DNA of 64,000 bases from Streptomyces vinaceus (GTDB taxonomy: Bacteria; Actinomycetota; Actinomycetes; Streptomycetales; Streptomycetaceae). Within the stretch, counting starts at the first letter, position 1; each line of letters starts with the position of its first letter. Positions 43,816 through 52,834 of this stretch are shown here, piece by piece. The translations under genes were made by a program, and so were the position numbers. The notes under the pieces were generated by a model that saw nothing but the letters and a program-made list of their open reading frames with translations, ran no database searches and had not been told where the DNA came from. The stretch lies in assembly GCF_008704935.1 (NCBI RefSeq), contig NZ_CP023692.1, positions 2,365,001 to 2,429,000 of the forward strand, read 5' to 3'.

Positions 43816-44814
43816 ATGGCGTACCACTTCCGGTTCGGAGCCGGGGACCTGCTCCGCTGCCGGTTCTCCCTCTCGCCCCTGTGGGAGACCCAGGAAGCGG
43901 TGCGGACCCTGCGGCGGCCGGCCCGGCAGCAGTACCACCTGCCCTGGCTGCGCCGTATCCGCGCGGCCGCCGACGGTCTCGACCTGCGCCCCCTGTGGCT
44001 GCTGATGCCGCGCGCCGGCCACCACCCCGACTTCCTGAGCCCGCCCCCGCTCGGCCCCAGCGTCACCTTCGAGGAGGAGGTGGACCGCGTCCGCTCCGCG
44101 GCGGCCGGTCCGGAGGCGGTACGGGAGGACCTGCGGCGCTCCCTGGTCTGCACGCCGGGCGCCGCCGAGAGCGACCTCGGGCGGCGGATGCTCGCCGATC
44201 CGGCGCGCGCCGTACGGGAGCTGGCCGACCTGTACGAGCAGGCCTGGGCCGCGCTGATCGCCCCGCACTGGCCCCGGCTGCGGGCCCTGCTGGAGGCCGA
44301 CATCCTGTTCCACTCGCGGCGGCTCGCCGCCGGCGGGCTGGAGGCCCTCTTCGACGGCCTCCACCCGGACCTGCGCTGGTCGCGGGGGACGCTCACGATC
44401 GACCGCCCCACCCACCACGACCGCTCCCTCGACGGACAGGGCCTGCTCCTCATGCCGAGCGCGTTCGTGTGGCCGGAGGTGGTCGGGGGCTACGACCCTC
44501 CCTGGCAGCCGACGCTGGTGTACCCGGCCCGCGGCATCGGCGCGCTGTGGACGGCTTCGGCGGGCCCCACCCCGCAGGCGCTGGCGCGGCTGCTGGGCCG
44601 GGGCCGGGCCGACGTGCTGTGCGCGCTCGACGAGCCGGCTTCCACGACGGCGCTGGCCCACCGGCTGGGTCTCGCCCCGGCCACGGTCTCGGCGCACCTG
44701 AAGGCCCTGCACGGCGCGGGCCTGCTGATCTCGGCCCGGCACGGCCACCGGATCCTCTACGAGCGCACCCCGCTCGCCATCGCCCTGACGACGGGCGGTC
44801 AGCCCCGGACGTAG
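43816..44814 (+). CDS. ArsR-type winged-helix regulator with DUF5937-like N-terminal domain
   Basis: A 332-residue regulator. The long N-terminal domain starts MAYHFRFGAGDLLRCRFSLSPLWETQEAVRTL. The C-terminal ArsR-like winged helix reads RADVLCALDEPASTTALAHRLGLAPATVSAHLKALHGAGLL. No cysteine-based metal site like that of true ArsR is visible. The start at 43816 fits homologues I remember, although GGAGGG is only two or three bases before it; the frame is open back to 43738. It is divergent from an MFS transporter it probably represses. Confidence 0.85.
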   Translation: MAYHFRFGAGDLLRCRFSLSPLWETQEAVRTLRRPARQQYHLPWLRRIRAAADGLDLRPLWLLMPRAGHHPDFLSPPPLGPSVTFEEEVDRVRSAAAGPEAVREDLRRSLVCTPGAAESDLGRRMLADPARAVRELADLYEQAWAALIAPHWPRLRALLEADILFHSRRLAAGGLEALFDGLHPDLRWSRGTLTIDRPTHHDRSLDGQGLLLMPSAFVWPEVVGGYDPPWQPTLVYPARGIGALWTASAGPTPQALARLLGRGRADVLCALDEPASTTALAHRLGLAPATVSAHLKALHGAGLLISARHGHRILYERTPLAIALTTGGQPRT

Positions 44815-44855
44815 GCACGCCCGGTGTCGCGGAACGGGGGTAACTGACCGTCATG

Positions 44856-44875
44856 TCACGATATGCCGGTCGTGA
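44856..44875. promoter_or_regulatory. Inverted repeat upstream of cslZ
   Basis: TCACGA and TCGTGA arms around an eight-base spacer, ending 30 bp before the cslZ ATG. It could be an operator; the evidence is symmetry and position only. Confidence 0.4.
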
Positions 44876-44905
44876 TTGCGTGCGTCGACCCTTCGAGGAA
44901 ACCGG

Positions 44906-45925
44906 ATGCCAGGCCGCCCCCGCCCCAGATCCCTCGCCGCCGCGCTCGGCGTCGCGGTGCTGATCGCCGCGGCCCCCGGCTGCGGGAGCGAGGAGTCCGC
45001 CCCCTCGCGCGCGCCCGCCGAGGCCCCGCCCGAGGCCCCGCCCGCCGGATCCCCGTACTGGGTGGACCCGGAGAGCGACGCGGCCCGGCAGGTCGCCGCC
45101 TGGGAGGCGCGGGGCCGCAACGGCGAGGCACAGCTGCTGCGCCGGATCTCGGAACGGCCCATGGCCCTGTGGGGGCCGGGCGACGACCCCGGTCCCGCGA
45201 TCCGCCGCGCCGTGAAGGGCGCCAGGGCGGCGGGCCGGGTCCTCGTCCTCGCCGCGTACAACATCCCCCACCGCGACTGCGGCCGGCACTCGGCGGGCGG
45301 GGCCGCGGACGCCACCGCGTACCGCAACTGGATCGGCGCCTTCGCCGACGCCGTCGGCGACGCCCGGGCGGTGGTGGTCCTGGAGCCGGACGCCGTCCCG
45401 CACATCGTGGACGGCTGCACGCAGGCCGCCCACCACGAGGAGCGCCTGCGGCTGCTCTCCGAGGCCGTCACCCGGCTGAAGAGGAACCGGAACACCAAGG
45501 TCTACCTGGACGCCGGCAATCCGGCCTGGATCCCGGACCCGATGAAACTCGTCGAGCCCCTCTTCAAGGCCGGGCTCGGCCAGGCCGACGGGTTCTCCCT
45601 CAACGTGTCCAACTTCCAGCCGGACGCGGCCGGCCGGGAGTACGGCGCCCGCCTCTCCGAGGCCGCCCACGGCAAACACTTCGTCATCGACACCAGCCGC
45701 AACGGCCGGGGCCCGCTCCCGGGCGGCGGTCACGAGTCCTGGTGCAATCCCCCCGGCCGGGCCCTGGGCACCGCGCCGACCGACCGGACCGGCGACCCCC
45801 TCGTCGACGCGTACCTCTGGATCAAGCGGCCCGGCGAGTCCGACGGGCCCTGCCGCGGCGGCCCGGCGGCGGGCCGCTGGTGGCCGGAGTACGCGCTGGG
45901 GCTGGCGAGCCGCGCCACGCAGTGA
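44906..45925 (+). CDS. cslZ: Glycoside hydrolase family 6 lipoprotein (CslZ-type endoglucanase)
   Basis: A cellulase-like hydrolase of 339 residues, probably anchored to the outer face of the membrane. The signal peptide ends in the lipobox-like IAAAPGC, so the mature protein would start with a lipid-modified Cys. GH6 motifs are VLVLAAYNIPHRDCGRHSAGG (catalytic-acid region), VVVLEPDAVPH, YLDAGNPAWI, SLNVSNFQPD and HFVIDTSRNGRGP. GAGGAA lies upstream of the ATG at 44906. It is convergent with glxA, with only 10 bp between stops. In S. coelicolor, as I recall, cslZ belongs to the cslA-glxA cluster and trims or releases the tip glycan. Confidence 0.88.
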   Translation: MPGRPRPRSLAAALGVAVLIAAAPGCGSEESAPSRAPAEAPPEAPPAGSPYWVDPESDAARQVAAWEARGRNGEAQLLRRISERPMALWGPGDDPGPAIRRAVKGARAAGRVLVLAAYNIPHRDCGRHSAGGAADATAYRNWIGAFADAVGDARAVVVLEPDAVPHIVDGCTQAAHHEERLRLLSEAVTRLKRNRNTKVYLDAGNPAWIPDPMKLVEPLFKAGLGQADGFSLNVSNFQPDAAGREYGARLSEAAHGKHFVIDTSRNGRGPLPGGGHESWCNPPGRALGTAPTDRTGDPLVDAYLWIKRPGESDGPCRGGPAAGRWWPEYALGLASRATQ

Positions 45926-45935
45926 CGGCCCTCCC

Positions 45936-47948
45936 CTACTCGCCCGGCTCCCGCGCCTGCGCCGATGGCGGCTCCGCGGAAGGCCGCTCCGGCTCCCGTA
46001 CCTGGATCCACTTCGCCCGCGAGGGCGTGCCGTCGGCGTCCGTCACGAACAGCATGTACCAGCCCGGCGGCACCAGCGACGGATCCTTCGGCACGTCCAC
46101 CGTCACCGACCCCGCCCCCCGCGTCAGCCCGAGCTCGATCGAGCGCTGCTCCACGTCCGTGGTGTGCGTGACCGCGCTGGGCCGCATCAGCCGGGCCCGC
46201 CGGATCCGCTCCGGGTGCGCCGCCGCGAACGTGGCCCGCCCGTCCGGGCCCACCTGGGCCGGTCCGGAGCCCAGGGCCGGCCGCAGCCCCGGGTTCCGGT
46301 ACAGGTAGGGCGGCGAGTACACCTCCAGCCGGTGCTCGAACTTGCCGAGCCGGGTGTTGTCCTTGTCCGCGAAGAGCGGGTCGGAGCCGAAGGTCGCGAT
46401 CCGCCCGTCGGGCAGCAGCAGTGCCTCGGAGTGGTAGTTGCGGCCCACCGTCGGATCGGCGGCGGCCACGAAGGAGTCGGTGCGCGGGTAGTAGAACTGC
46501 GCCTTGTACACGTCGCTGGCGCCCCGGCCGCGGTAGTCGCGGGAGCCGCCCGTGGTGAACACGGAGTCGTCCGGCAGCAGCACGCTGCTCAGGTACCGGG
46601 TGCCCTGCGGCAGCCGCGCGGAGGACCGGAAGACCGGGGTGTCCTCCTTGAGGTCCACGATCGCCGTCCGGCTCGACGACAGCTTCGATTCGCCGACCCC
46701 TCCGCCGCCCAGCACCATCACCCGCTGGTCCTGGGCGGGTGGCAGCAGCACCGAGGAGGAGGTCTCCAGCCGGTCGGGCTCGGCCAGCCCCCCGACCTTC
46801 CGGAACGTGTTGGTCCGCAGGTCCCACACGCCGGGCTCGCGCCCCTTGTCCGCCGGCCCGTAGCCCGCGTTGGAGCCGGTGTAGAGCAGCTTGCCGCCCT
46901 GCATGAGGAAGAGCGCGGGGTAGGTCGGGAAGTAGCGGGAGGGGCCGCGGGTCCACTTCCTCGTCTTCGGGTCGTAGTACTCGTTGTCACCGGGGACCAC
47001 GTCCCCCACGTCGTTGAGCCCGGAGACCGCGAGGACCCGCCCGTCCTGGAGGGCCACCAGCGTCGGGTACCAGCGGGCGTCCTTCATCGGGTCGACGGGG
47101 ACGTACTTCTCGGCCCTCGGGTCGAACTCGTACGCCGACCTGATGCCCTGGAAGTCCTGTTTCTCGACGCTGAGGCGCTCCGCGAGCCCGTAGACGTTGT
47201 CGGCGTCCTTCCCCTTGAGGCCGAGGACCCGGTACTGGGCGGCCTCGGTCGTCAGTCCCCCGGCGCCCGCCTCCACCGCCTCGACGAAGACCCGCGCCTC
47301 CGAGGCGACCACCTTGCTGCGCCAGGGCTTCAGGTGCCCCTTCTTCCCGTACGTGATCTCGAACTCGCGCGTGGCCCTGGGCACGGTGACGTCGAACTTC
47401 GAGACGTATTCGACCCCGGACGGGGACCGGAACCGGGTGCCCTTCTTCAGCCGGGCCGCCTTGTCGGGGTTCTCGTTCTTGACCCGCATGCCGCCGCCCG
47501 CGCGGGTCACCTTGCCGTCGAGGACCTCGTACCGGGCGGTGCCGCCCGCCACCAGCAGCCGTCCGTCGGGCAGTTGGCCGTGGCCCGAGCAGAAGAAGTC
47601 CTCGGGCGTCGGGATCTTCTTGAAGCTGTCGTCCTTCGGGTCCCACAGGACGGTGTCGAAGGTGCCCTGGTCGAACTTCTTCTGGTTGTTGCCGGAACCG
47701 GCGATCAGCAGCACCTTGCCCGTGTGCAGCAGGGCCGCGTGCATCGCGTTGATCCGGTATTCCTCGGGGAGGCGGACCTGCCCCCACGAGCCGTACTGGA
47801 TCTTGTAGCTGGACTGCCCGATCTTGTACGAGTGGTAGCGCTCCTGGGCGAAGGACAGCGCGGCGGGGGCGTTGAGCGCGGCCAGCACCACCACGGCCCC
47901 GGTGCCCAGCACGGTGTTCTTGAACTGCTTGGAGGGCCGGTAGCCCAT
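45936..47948 (-). CDS. glxA: GlxA-type copper radical oxidase (galactose oxidase-like)
   Basis: A membrane-tethered mono-copper radical oxidase needed with CslA for glycan deposition at hyphal tips. It has 670 residues. An N-terminal hydrophobic anchor (TVLGTGAVVVLAALNAPAALSF) is followed by kelch-type beta-propeller repeats (HAALLHTGKVLLIAGSGNN, GQLPDGRLLVAGGTARYE, LVALQDGRVLAVSGLNDVG). FFCSGHG supplies the Cys of the Cys-Tyr cofactor, and RNYHSEALLLPDGRI is a copper-site block. A C-terminal DUF1929 domain follows (VYSPPYLYRNPGLRPAL). The ATG lies three bases after the cslA stop, so the two are translationally coupled. Confidence 0.93.
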   Translation of the reverse strand: MGYRPSKQFKNTVLGTGAVVVLAALNAPAALSFAQERYHSYKIGQSSYKIQYGSWGQVRLPEEYRINAMHAALLHTGKVLLIAGSGNNQKKFDQGTFDTVLWDPKDDSFKKIPTPEDFFCSGHGQLPDGRLLVAGGTARYEVLDGKVTRAGGGMRVKNENPDKAARLKKGTRFRSPSGVEYVSKFDVTVPRATREFEITYGKKGHLKPWRSKVVASEARVFVEAVEAGAGGLTTEAAQYRVLGLKGKDADNVYGLAERLSVEKQDFQGIRSAYEFDPRAEKYVPVDPMKDARWYPTLVALQDGRVLAVSGLNDVGDVVPGDNEYYDPKTRKWTRGPSRYFPTYPALFLMQGGKLLYTGSNAGYGPADKGREPGVWDLRTNTFRKVGGLAEPDRLETSSSVLLPPAQDQRVMVLGGGGVGESKLSSSRTAIVDLKEDTPVFRSSARLPQGTRYLSSVLLPDDSVFTTGGSRDYRGRGASDVYKAQFYYPRTDSFVAAADPTVGRNYHSEALLLPDGRIATFGSDPLFADKDNTRLGKFEHRLEVYSPPYLYRNPGLRPALGSGPAQVGPDGRATFAAAHPERIRRARLMRPSAVTHTTDVEQRSIELGLTRGAGSVTVDVPKDPSLVPPGWYMLFVTDADGTPSRAKWIQVREPERPSAEPPSAQAREPGE

Positions 47949-47951
47949 GGG

Positions 47952-49751
47952 TCAGCTGCCTCCCGTCGGTGTCGCGAAGGCCGGCTCCGGCTCCTCGCCC
48001 GGCCCGTGGCCGAGCCCGAGGTCCAGCGGTCCGGCTGTCCGGGCGGGGGCGGCGGCCGCGGCCCGGCGTTCGCGCAGCAGGGTCCAGGCCCGTACGGCGA
48101 CCGGCGCGAGGGCGATGAGCAGGGCGAGCACCGCCCAGGTGCGCATGGCCGCGTGCGTGTGGCCGAGGCGGACCGAGGCGGCGAGGGAGAGGGCCAGGAC
48201 GGCGGCCCAGCCGAGGTGGATCCGGAAGGTCGCCACCCGGTCGGGGCTGGCGTCGCCGCCCTTGGGGGTGACGACGAAGGCTCCCCGGGTGCGCAGCAAC
48301 GCCGAGGTGAGCGAGGCGAGGTAGACGGGGGCGCAGATCGCGGACATCGCCATGCCGGCCAGGCCGCCGGAGCCGTCGGGCTCGTGGGGGGAGACGTTGT
48401 GCCGGCGGTTCCAGAGGTAGAGCCCCACCTGGAGGGCGGCGGCGTCGGTGTAGAGCATGAGCCAGACCTCGGAGGAGACCTGGGTGCCGGAGGCGCCGAA
48501 CCACAGGAACAGGACGCAGCTGAGGACGCCGAGGAGCCAGTTGACGGCCGTCATGGGGTAGTAGACGAGCATCAGCGTGTAGTTGAGGGCCCGCCCCGGG
48601 GGCATCCGGTGGAAGCCTTTCCAGTACTGGCGCAGCAAGGTCTCGTACGTCCCCCGCGACCAGCGCAGCTGCTGGGTGAAGAAGTCGGTCCACGAGGCCG
48701 GGCCCTCGCCGACGGCGAGCACGTCGGGGGTGTAGACGGACCTCCAGAACCGCCCGGTGGCCGGATTGCGCCGGCGGTGCAGCTCGAAGCCGGTGGCCAT
48801 GTCCTCGGTGAGGGAGTCCTGGAGCCCGCCGATCTGCCGGAGGGCGCTGATCCGCACGGCGTTGTTGGTGCCGACGAACATGGGGGCGCCGTAGCGGTTG
48901 CCGGCGCGCTGGATCAGCGCGTGGAAGAGGTACTGCTGGGACTCGGCGGCCTTGGTGACGACCCCGGTGTAGTTGCCGTACACCTGCGGACCGACGACGA
49001 AGGCGATGTCCGGGTCGCGGAAGTAGCCCAGCATCCGCTCCAGGAAGTTCGGCAGCGGGACGTGGTCGGTGTCGACGGAGGCGAAGAACTCGTAGTCGTC
49101 CCCGTGCGCGACCAGCCAGGCGTTGTAGTTGCCGTGCTTGGTCCGCTCCCGGTGGGGGCCCTCGCGGGTGTTCCAGCCGGCGACGCCCTTGCGGGTGAAG
49201 TGCCGTACCCCGAGCTCCGCGCACAGGGCCCGGACCTCGGGATCGTCCCCCTCGTCGAGCAGCCATACGTCGAGCGGGCCGTCGTGGCGCAGGGCGACCG
49301 CCCCGAGGAGGGTGGCCCGCACCGTCTCCAGCGGTTCCTTGCCGGGGACGTACGTGGTCAGGAAGGCGACCTTGGTGCCGGGTTCGGGCGGGACCGGTAC
49401 GGGATCGCGGGCGACCATCGTGGCGTGGGCCACCGACACGACGTTGACCAGCATGAAGAGCATGATCAGCGCGATGGAGCCGAGCATCACGGCGTCGAGG
49501 CGGATCAGCCAGCGCTCGCCGCCCTCGCGGACGGTCCGGTGCGTGGGCCAGACGAGGTAGAGCAGCAGCCCGGCCGCGGCGAGGGGGGCCAGGGCCATCA
49601 GGAGCACGGCGCGTATTCGGGCGCGCGGCTCCTCGCGCGACAACAGGGAGCGGTAGGCCACCCGGTAGGGGGCGGCGGCGGTGCGGTCCGGCTCCGCGAA
49701 CGGGCCGGCGAGCAGGCTGTGGGTCTCGTAGTCGAAGCCTTCCGGCCGCAC
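47952..49751 (-). CDS. cslA: Cellulose synthase-like glycosyltransferase (GT2)
   Basis: A membrane processive beta-glycan synthase acting at growing hyphal tips. It has 599 residues. Helices at the N-terminus (RAVLLMALAPLAAAGLLLYLVW and VMLGSIALIMLFMLVNVVSVA) flank the GT2 catalytic domain. That domain contains VAFLTTYVPGKEPLETV, WLLDEGDDPEV, the metal-binding SVDTDHVPLPNFL, the catalytic TEDMATGFELHRR and the product-binding QQLRWSRGTYE. More helices follow. The start is GTG at 49751, with GGAGGGG five bases upstream. A nested hairpin lies 20 bp upstream of that start. It partners glxA. Confidence 0.93.
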   Translation of the reverse strand: MRPEGFDYETHSLLAGPFAEPDRTAAAPYRVAYRSLLSREEPRARIRAVLLMALAPLAAAGLLLYLVWPTHRTVREGGERWLIRLDAVMLGSIALIMLFMLVNVVSVAHATMVARDPVPVPPEPGTKVAFLTTYVPGKEPLETVRATLLGAVALRHDGPLDVWLLDEGDDPEVRALCAELGVRHFTRKGVAGWNTREGPHRERTKHGNYNAWLVAHGDDYEFFASVDTDHVPLPNFLERMLGYFRDPDIAFVVGPQVYGNYTGVVTKAAESQQYLFHALIQRAGNRYGAPMFVGTNNAVRISALRQIGGLQDSLTEDMATGFELHRRRNPATGRFWRSVYTPDVLAVGEGPASWTDFFTQQLRWSRGTYETLLRQYWKGFHRMPPGRALNYTLMLVYYPMTAVNWLLGVLSCVLFLWFGASGTQVSSEVWLMLYTDAAALQVGLYLWNRRHNVSPHEPDGSGGLAGMAMSAICAPVYLASLTSALLRTRGAFVVTPKGGDASPDRVATFRIHLGWAAVLALSLAASVRLGHTHAAMRTWAVLALLIALAPVAVRAWTLLRERRAAAAAPARTAGPLDLGLGHGPGEEPEPAFATPTGGS

Positions 49752-49770
49752 GGCCCCTCCAGTGCTCGAA

Positions 49771-49812
49771 GCCCAGGGTTTACATCACCACAAAAGGTGA
49801 CAAACCCTGGGC
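49771..49812. promoter_or_regulatory. Nested hairpin between the thiamine-binding-like gene and cslA
   Basis: Arms GCCCAGGGTTT and AAACCCTGGGC (11 bp, perfect) enclose a second stem TCACC/GGTGA around ACAAAA. On the leftward strand it is followed by TTCGAGC rather than a T-run, so termination of the upstream gene is not obvious. It ends 20 bases before the cslA start and about 10 before its ribosome-binding site, so a cis-acting role in cslA expression is possible. Confidence 0.7.
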
Positions 49813-49842
49813 GTGTCGAACGGGGCTCGGCCGAACGGGGGA

Positions 49843-50133
49843 TCAGGCCAGGTGGCGCTCCACCGTCTCCACCTTGGACGTCAGCCCGTCGGCCACCCCG
49901 GGGCGGATGTCGGCCTTGAGGACCAGCGAGACCCGCGGCGCCCGCTCCTCCACGGCCGCCACCGCGCGCTTGACCACGTCCATCACCTCGTCCCACTCCC
50001 CCTCGACCGAGGTGAACATGGCGTCCGTGCGGTTCGGCAGCCCCGACTCCCGTACGACGCGCACCGCGTCGGCCACGTACTCGCCGACCTCTTCACCGAC
50101 CCCCAGCGGGGTCACCGAGAACGCGACGATCAC
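49843..50133 (-). CDS. MTH1187 / YqgV family thiamine-binding-like protein
   Basis: A small ferredoxin-fold protein of 96 residues. It begins [50 protein letters not shown]. This is the classical layout of the MTH1187 family (thiamine-binding YkoF-like fold, often tetrameric). The physiological role is not established. The GTG start overlaps the upstream DUF3817 stop by four bases, so the two are translationally coupled. Confidence 0.9.
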   Translation of the reverse strand: MIVAFSVTPLGVGEEVGEYVADAVRVVRESGLPNRTDAMFTSVEGEWDEVMDVVKRAVAAVEERAPRVSLVLKADIRPGVADGLTSKVETVERHLA

Positions 50134-50480
50134 GCTGCGTTCGCCGCCTCGCGCCGGGCGCGGGCCGCCATGACGCTGTCGGCCTCCTCGCGCTTGAGGA
50201 GCCTGTCGCCGTAGAGGCCGCCGAAGGGCAGCAGCGCCAGCAGGAAGAACAGGGCGACCTTCTTGACCGGCCACTTCGCCTTGTTCCACACGTCCAGCAG
50301 GAAGAGCGCGTAGATCACGAACAGGATCCCGTGCAGGATGCCGAGCGGCATCATCAGGTAGTCGATGTCGGAGATCCGGCTCAGCACCGATCCGAAGATC
50401 AGCAGGGCCGGGAACGACAGCGCCTCCGGGACGGAGATGAGGCGCAGCCGGTGCAGGGCGGAAGCGGTCTTGATGTCCAC
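50130..50480 (-). CDS. DUF3817 family membrane protein
   Basis: A 116-residue protein with helices around [40 protein letters not shown] and [21 protein letters not shown]. The [12 protein letters not shown] signature is that of DUF3817; it is paralogous to the gene at 41482-41811. The start is GTG at 50480, with GAAGG six bases upstream. It is coupled to the downstream MTH1187-like gene. The function is unknown. Confidence 0.87.
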   Translation of the reverse strand: MDIKTASALHRLRLISVPEALSFPALLIFGSVLSRISDIDYLMMPLGILHGILFVIYALFLLDVWNKAKWPVKKVALFFLLALLPFGGLYGDRLLKREEADSVMAARARREAANAA

Positions 50481-50663
50481 GATGAGCCTTCGAGGTGGTG
50501 GCCGGGGGTCCGTTCCAGTCTCTCAGCCGCCCTGCCGGATCTTGCGGCGGGGCCGCCGCGGCGGGGTGGGCGGCGGGTGTCCGGGGTGTGCGGGATGCCG
50601 CAGTCGCCGGATATCGGCCACCGGGCCCTGTTCGCCTCCGCCCGGTGCCGATAACGTCATCCC

Positions 50664-51302
50664 GTGGCTCAGTTCCGACTCCAAGGCAGCAAGGTGCTCG
50701 CCGTCGACCTGACCGGGGATGCCGTGAAAGCGAAGAACGGCTCCATGGTCGCGTACGACGGTCAGATGGCCTTCAAGAAGATGACCGGCGGCGGCGAAGG
50801 TTTGCGCGGCATGGTGACCCGTCGGCTGACGGGTGAGCAGATGACCGTGATGGAAGTGCAGGGGCACGGCACCTGCTTCTTCGCCGACCGCGCGAGCGAA
50901 ATCAATCTGGTCAACCTGCGCGGCGAGAAGCTGTACGTGGAGTCCAGCAACCTCCTGTGCACCGACGCCGGCCTGCGCACCGGCACCACCTTCACCGGCC
51001 TGCGCGGCGGGGCGACGGGCAACGGCCTGTTCACCACCACCGTCGAGGGCAACGGGCAGGCGGCGATCATGTCCGACGGGCCGGCGGTGGTGCTGCGCGT
51101 CAGCGCCCAGTACCCGCTCTCCGTCGACCCGGGGGCGTACATCGCGCACACCGGCAACCTCCAGCAGTCCTTCCAGTCCGGGATCACCTTCCGCACGCTG
51201 ATCGGCGAGGGCTCGGGCGAGGCGTTCCAGATCCGCTTCGAGGGCGAGGGCCTGGTCTACGTGCAGCCCAGCGAGCGCAACACCATCGGGGGCGACATCT
51301 GA
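50664..51302 (+). CDS. AIM24 family protein (first of three)
   Basis: A 212-residue beta-rich protein of the AIM24 (DUF124) family, whose bacterial role is not established. It contains [61 protein letters not shown] and a C-terminal [24 protein letters not shown]. The start is GTG, 183 bp from the divergent DUF3817 gene. Its stop overlaps the next AIM24 gene by one base (TGATG). Confidence 0.88.
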   Translation: MAQFRLQGSKVLAVDLTGDAVKAKNGSMVAYDGQMAFKKMTGGGEGLRGMVTRRLTGEQMTVMEVQGHGTCFFADRASEINLVNLRGEKLYVESSNLLCTDAGLRTGTTFTGLRGGATGNGLFTTTVEGNGQAAIMSDGPAVVLRVSAQYPLSVDPGAYIAHTGNLQQSFQSGITFRTLIGEGSGEAFQIRFEGEGLVYVQPSERNTIGGDI

Positions 51303-51952
51303 TGCCGTTCCGCGAGATCAACTCGAAGATGGTCGAGGCCCAGGTGATCCCGGGGCAGAGGATGTTCAGCCAGCGCGGCGCGATGCTCGCCTACCGCGGG
51401 GACGTCTCCTTCACCCCGAGCCTGACCGGTGGTCAGGGCGGGGTGATGGGCATGATCGGGCGCCGCGTGGCGAACGAGCAGACCCCGCTGATGTCGGTCG
51501 AGGGCAGCGGCACCGTGATGTTCGGCCACGGCGGCCACCACATCCAGGTGATCAACCTGACCGGCGAGACCCTGTACGTCGAGGCCGACCGGCTGCTCGC
51601 CTTCGACGGCACGCTCCAGCAGGGCACGATGTTCATGGGCTCGCAGGGCGGTGTCATGGGCATGGTCCGCGGCCAGGTGACCGGCCAGGGCCTGTTCACC
51701 ACCACCCTCAAGGGGCACGGCTCGGTGGCCGTGATGGCCCACGGCGGGGTCATCGAGCTCCCCATCACCCCGAACCGGCCGGTCCACGTCGACCCGCAGG
51801 CGTACGTGGCCCACCACGGGGACGTCAGGAACAAGCTCTCCACCGCGCTCGGCTGGCGGGACATGGTGGGGCGCGGCTCGGGCGAGGCGTTCCAGCTGGA
51901 GCTGTCGGGCCAGGGAGCGGTGTACGTGCAGGCCTCGGAGGAGAAGCTGTGA
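51302..51952 (+). CDS. AIM24 family protein (second of three)
   Basis: A 216-residue paralogue of its neighbours. It has TPLMSVEGSGTVMFGHGGHHIQVINLTGETLYVEADRLLAFD, GQGLFTTTLKGHGSVAVMAHGG and GRGSGEAFQLELSGQGAVYVQASE. The match to the first gene is close over the core, so the two derive from duplication. Several Gly/Met-rich stretches (GGVMGMIGRR, GGVMGMVRGQ) might form a hydrophobic lip. It overlaps the third gene by four bases (GTGA). Confidence 0.88.
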   Translation: MPFREINSKMVEAQVIPGQRMFSQRGAMLAYRGDVSFTPSLTGGQGGVMGMIGRRVANEQTPLMSVEGSGTVMFGHGGHHIQVINLTGETLYVEADRLLAFDGTLQQGTMFMGSQGGVMGMVRGQVTGQGLFTTTLKGHGSVAVMAHGGVIELPITPNRPVHVDPQAYVAHHGDVRNKLSTALGWRDMVGRGSGEAFQLELSGQGAVYVQASEEKL

Positions 51953-52779
51953 ACTTTGGTCCCGTGATCGGCGGCCCGGGAGGCCCGACGGTCTTCGACC
52001 CGCACACCCTGCCCTCCGACGACAACGTGAACGCCTACACCTTCTGCGTGGAGCTCAAGGGGAGCCAGTGGTTCCTGCAGAAGGGCAAGATGATCGCCTA
52101 CTACGGGCGCGTCGAGTTCAACGGCGTCGGCAACGGCCGCTTCGACCGGCTCCTGCGCACGAGCTTCCACTCGCCGATGCACGCCGCCGACTGGGTGGTG
52201 GCCGAGGGCTCGGGCAAGATGCTGCTGGCCGACCGGGCGTTCGACGTGAACTCGTACGACCTGGACAACGGGAACCTGACGATCAGGTCGGGCAACCTGC
52301 TGGCCTACCAGCCCTCGCTCGCCCTGAAGCAGTCGATCGTGCCGGGGTTCCTGACCCTGATCGGAACCGGGAAGTTCGTGGCGGCGTCCAACGGACCGGT
52401 GGTGTTCATGGAGCCGCCGCTGCGCGTGGACCCGCAGGCGCTGGTGGGCTGGGCGGACTGCCCCTCCCCCTGCCACCACTACGACCACGGCTACATGTCG
52501 GGTGTCATCGGCGGGCTGCGCTCGCTGACGGGCCTCGGCGGCAGCTCCGGCGAGGAACACCAGTTCGAGTTCGTCGGGGCCGGGACGGTGCTCCTGCAGT
52601 CCTCGGAGATGCTGATGGCGGAGCAGGCGATCGGGACCGTCGGCGCCGGCGCGGAGTCGGCGGGCGTACCCGGGGCCGGGTACGGCGGCGGCCACGGACA
52701 GCAGGGGCCGCTGGGCCAGCTGGGCGTGCCGAGGATGCCGGGGCAGCTGGGTGACATCCAGCGGCGCCTGGGACTCTGA
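51949..52779 (+). CDS. AIM24 family protein (third of three, extended C-terminus)
   Basis: A 276-residue, more divergent AIM24 paralogue. The core is visible as WFLQKGKMIAYYGRVEFNGVGNG, WVVAEGSGKMLLADRAFDVNSYDLDNG, LTIRSGNLLAYQPSL and HQFEFVGAGTVLLQSSE. It differs by two cysteines (DCPSPCHH) and a Gly-rich tail (GAGAESAGVPGAGYGGGHG). The GTG start is coupled to the previous stop. The three together form one translationally linked operon. Confidence 0.87.
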   Translation: MNFGPVIGGPGGPTVFDPHTLPSDDNVNAYTFCVELKGSQWFLQKGKMIAYYGRVEFNGVGNGRFDRLLRTSFHSPMHAADWVVAEGSGKMLLADRAFDVNSYDLDNGNLTIRSGNLLAYQPSLALKQSIVPGFLTLIGTGKFVAASNGPVVFMEPPLRVDPQALVGWADCPSPCHHYDHGYMSGVIGGLRSLTGLGGSSGEEHQFEFVGAGTVLLQSSEMLMAEQAIGTVGAGAESAGVPGAGYGGGHGQQGPLGQLGVPRMPGQLGDIQRRLGL

Positions 52780-52834
52780 CGTATTCCGCCATCCATTTTT
52801 GTACGTAATTCAACTTCTTAGGTAGAGTTCAGTC

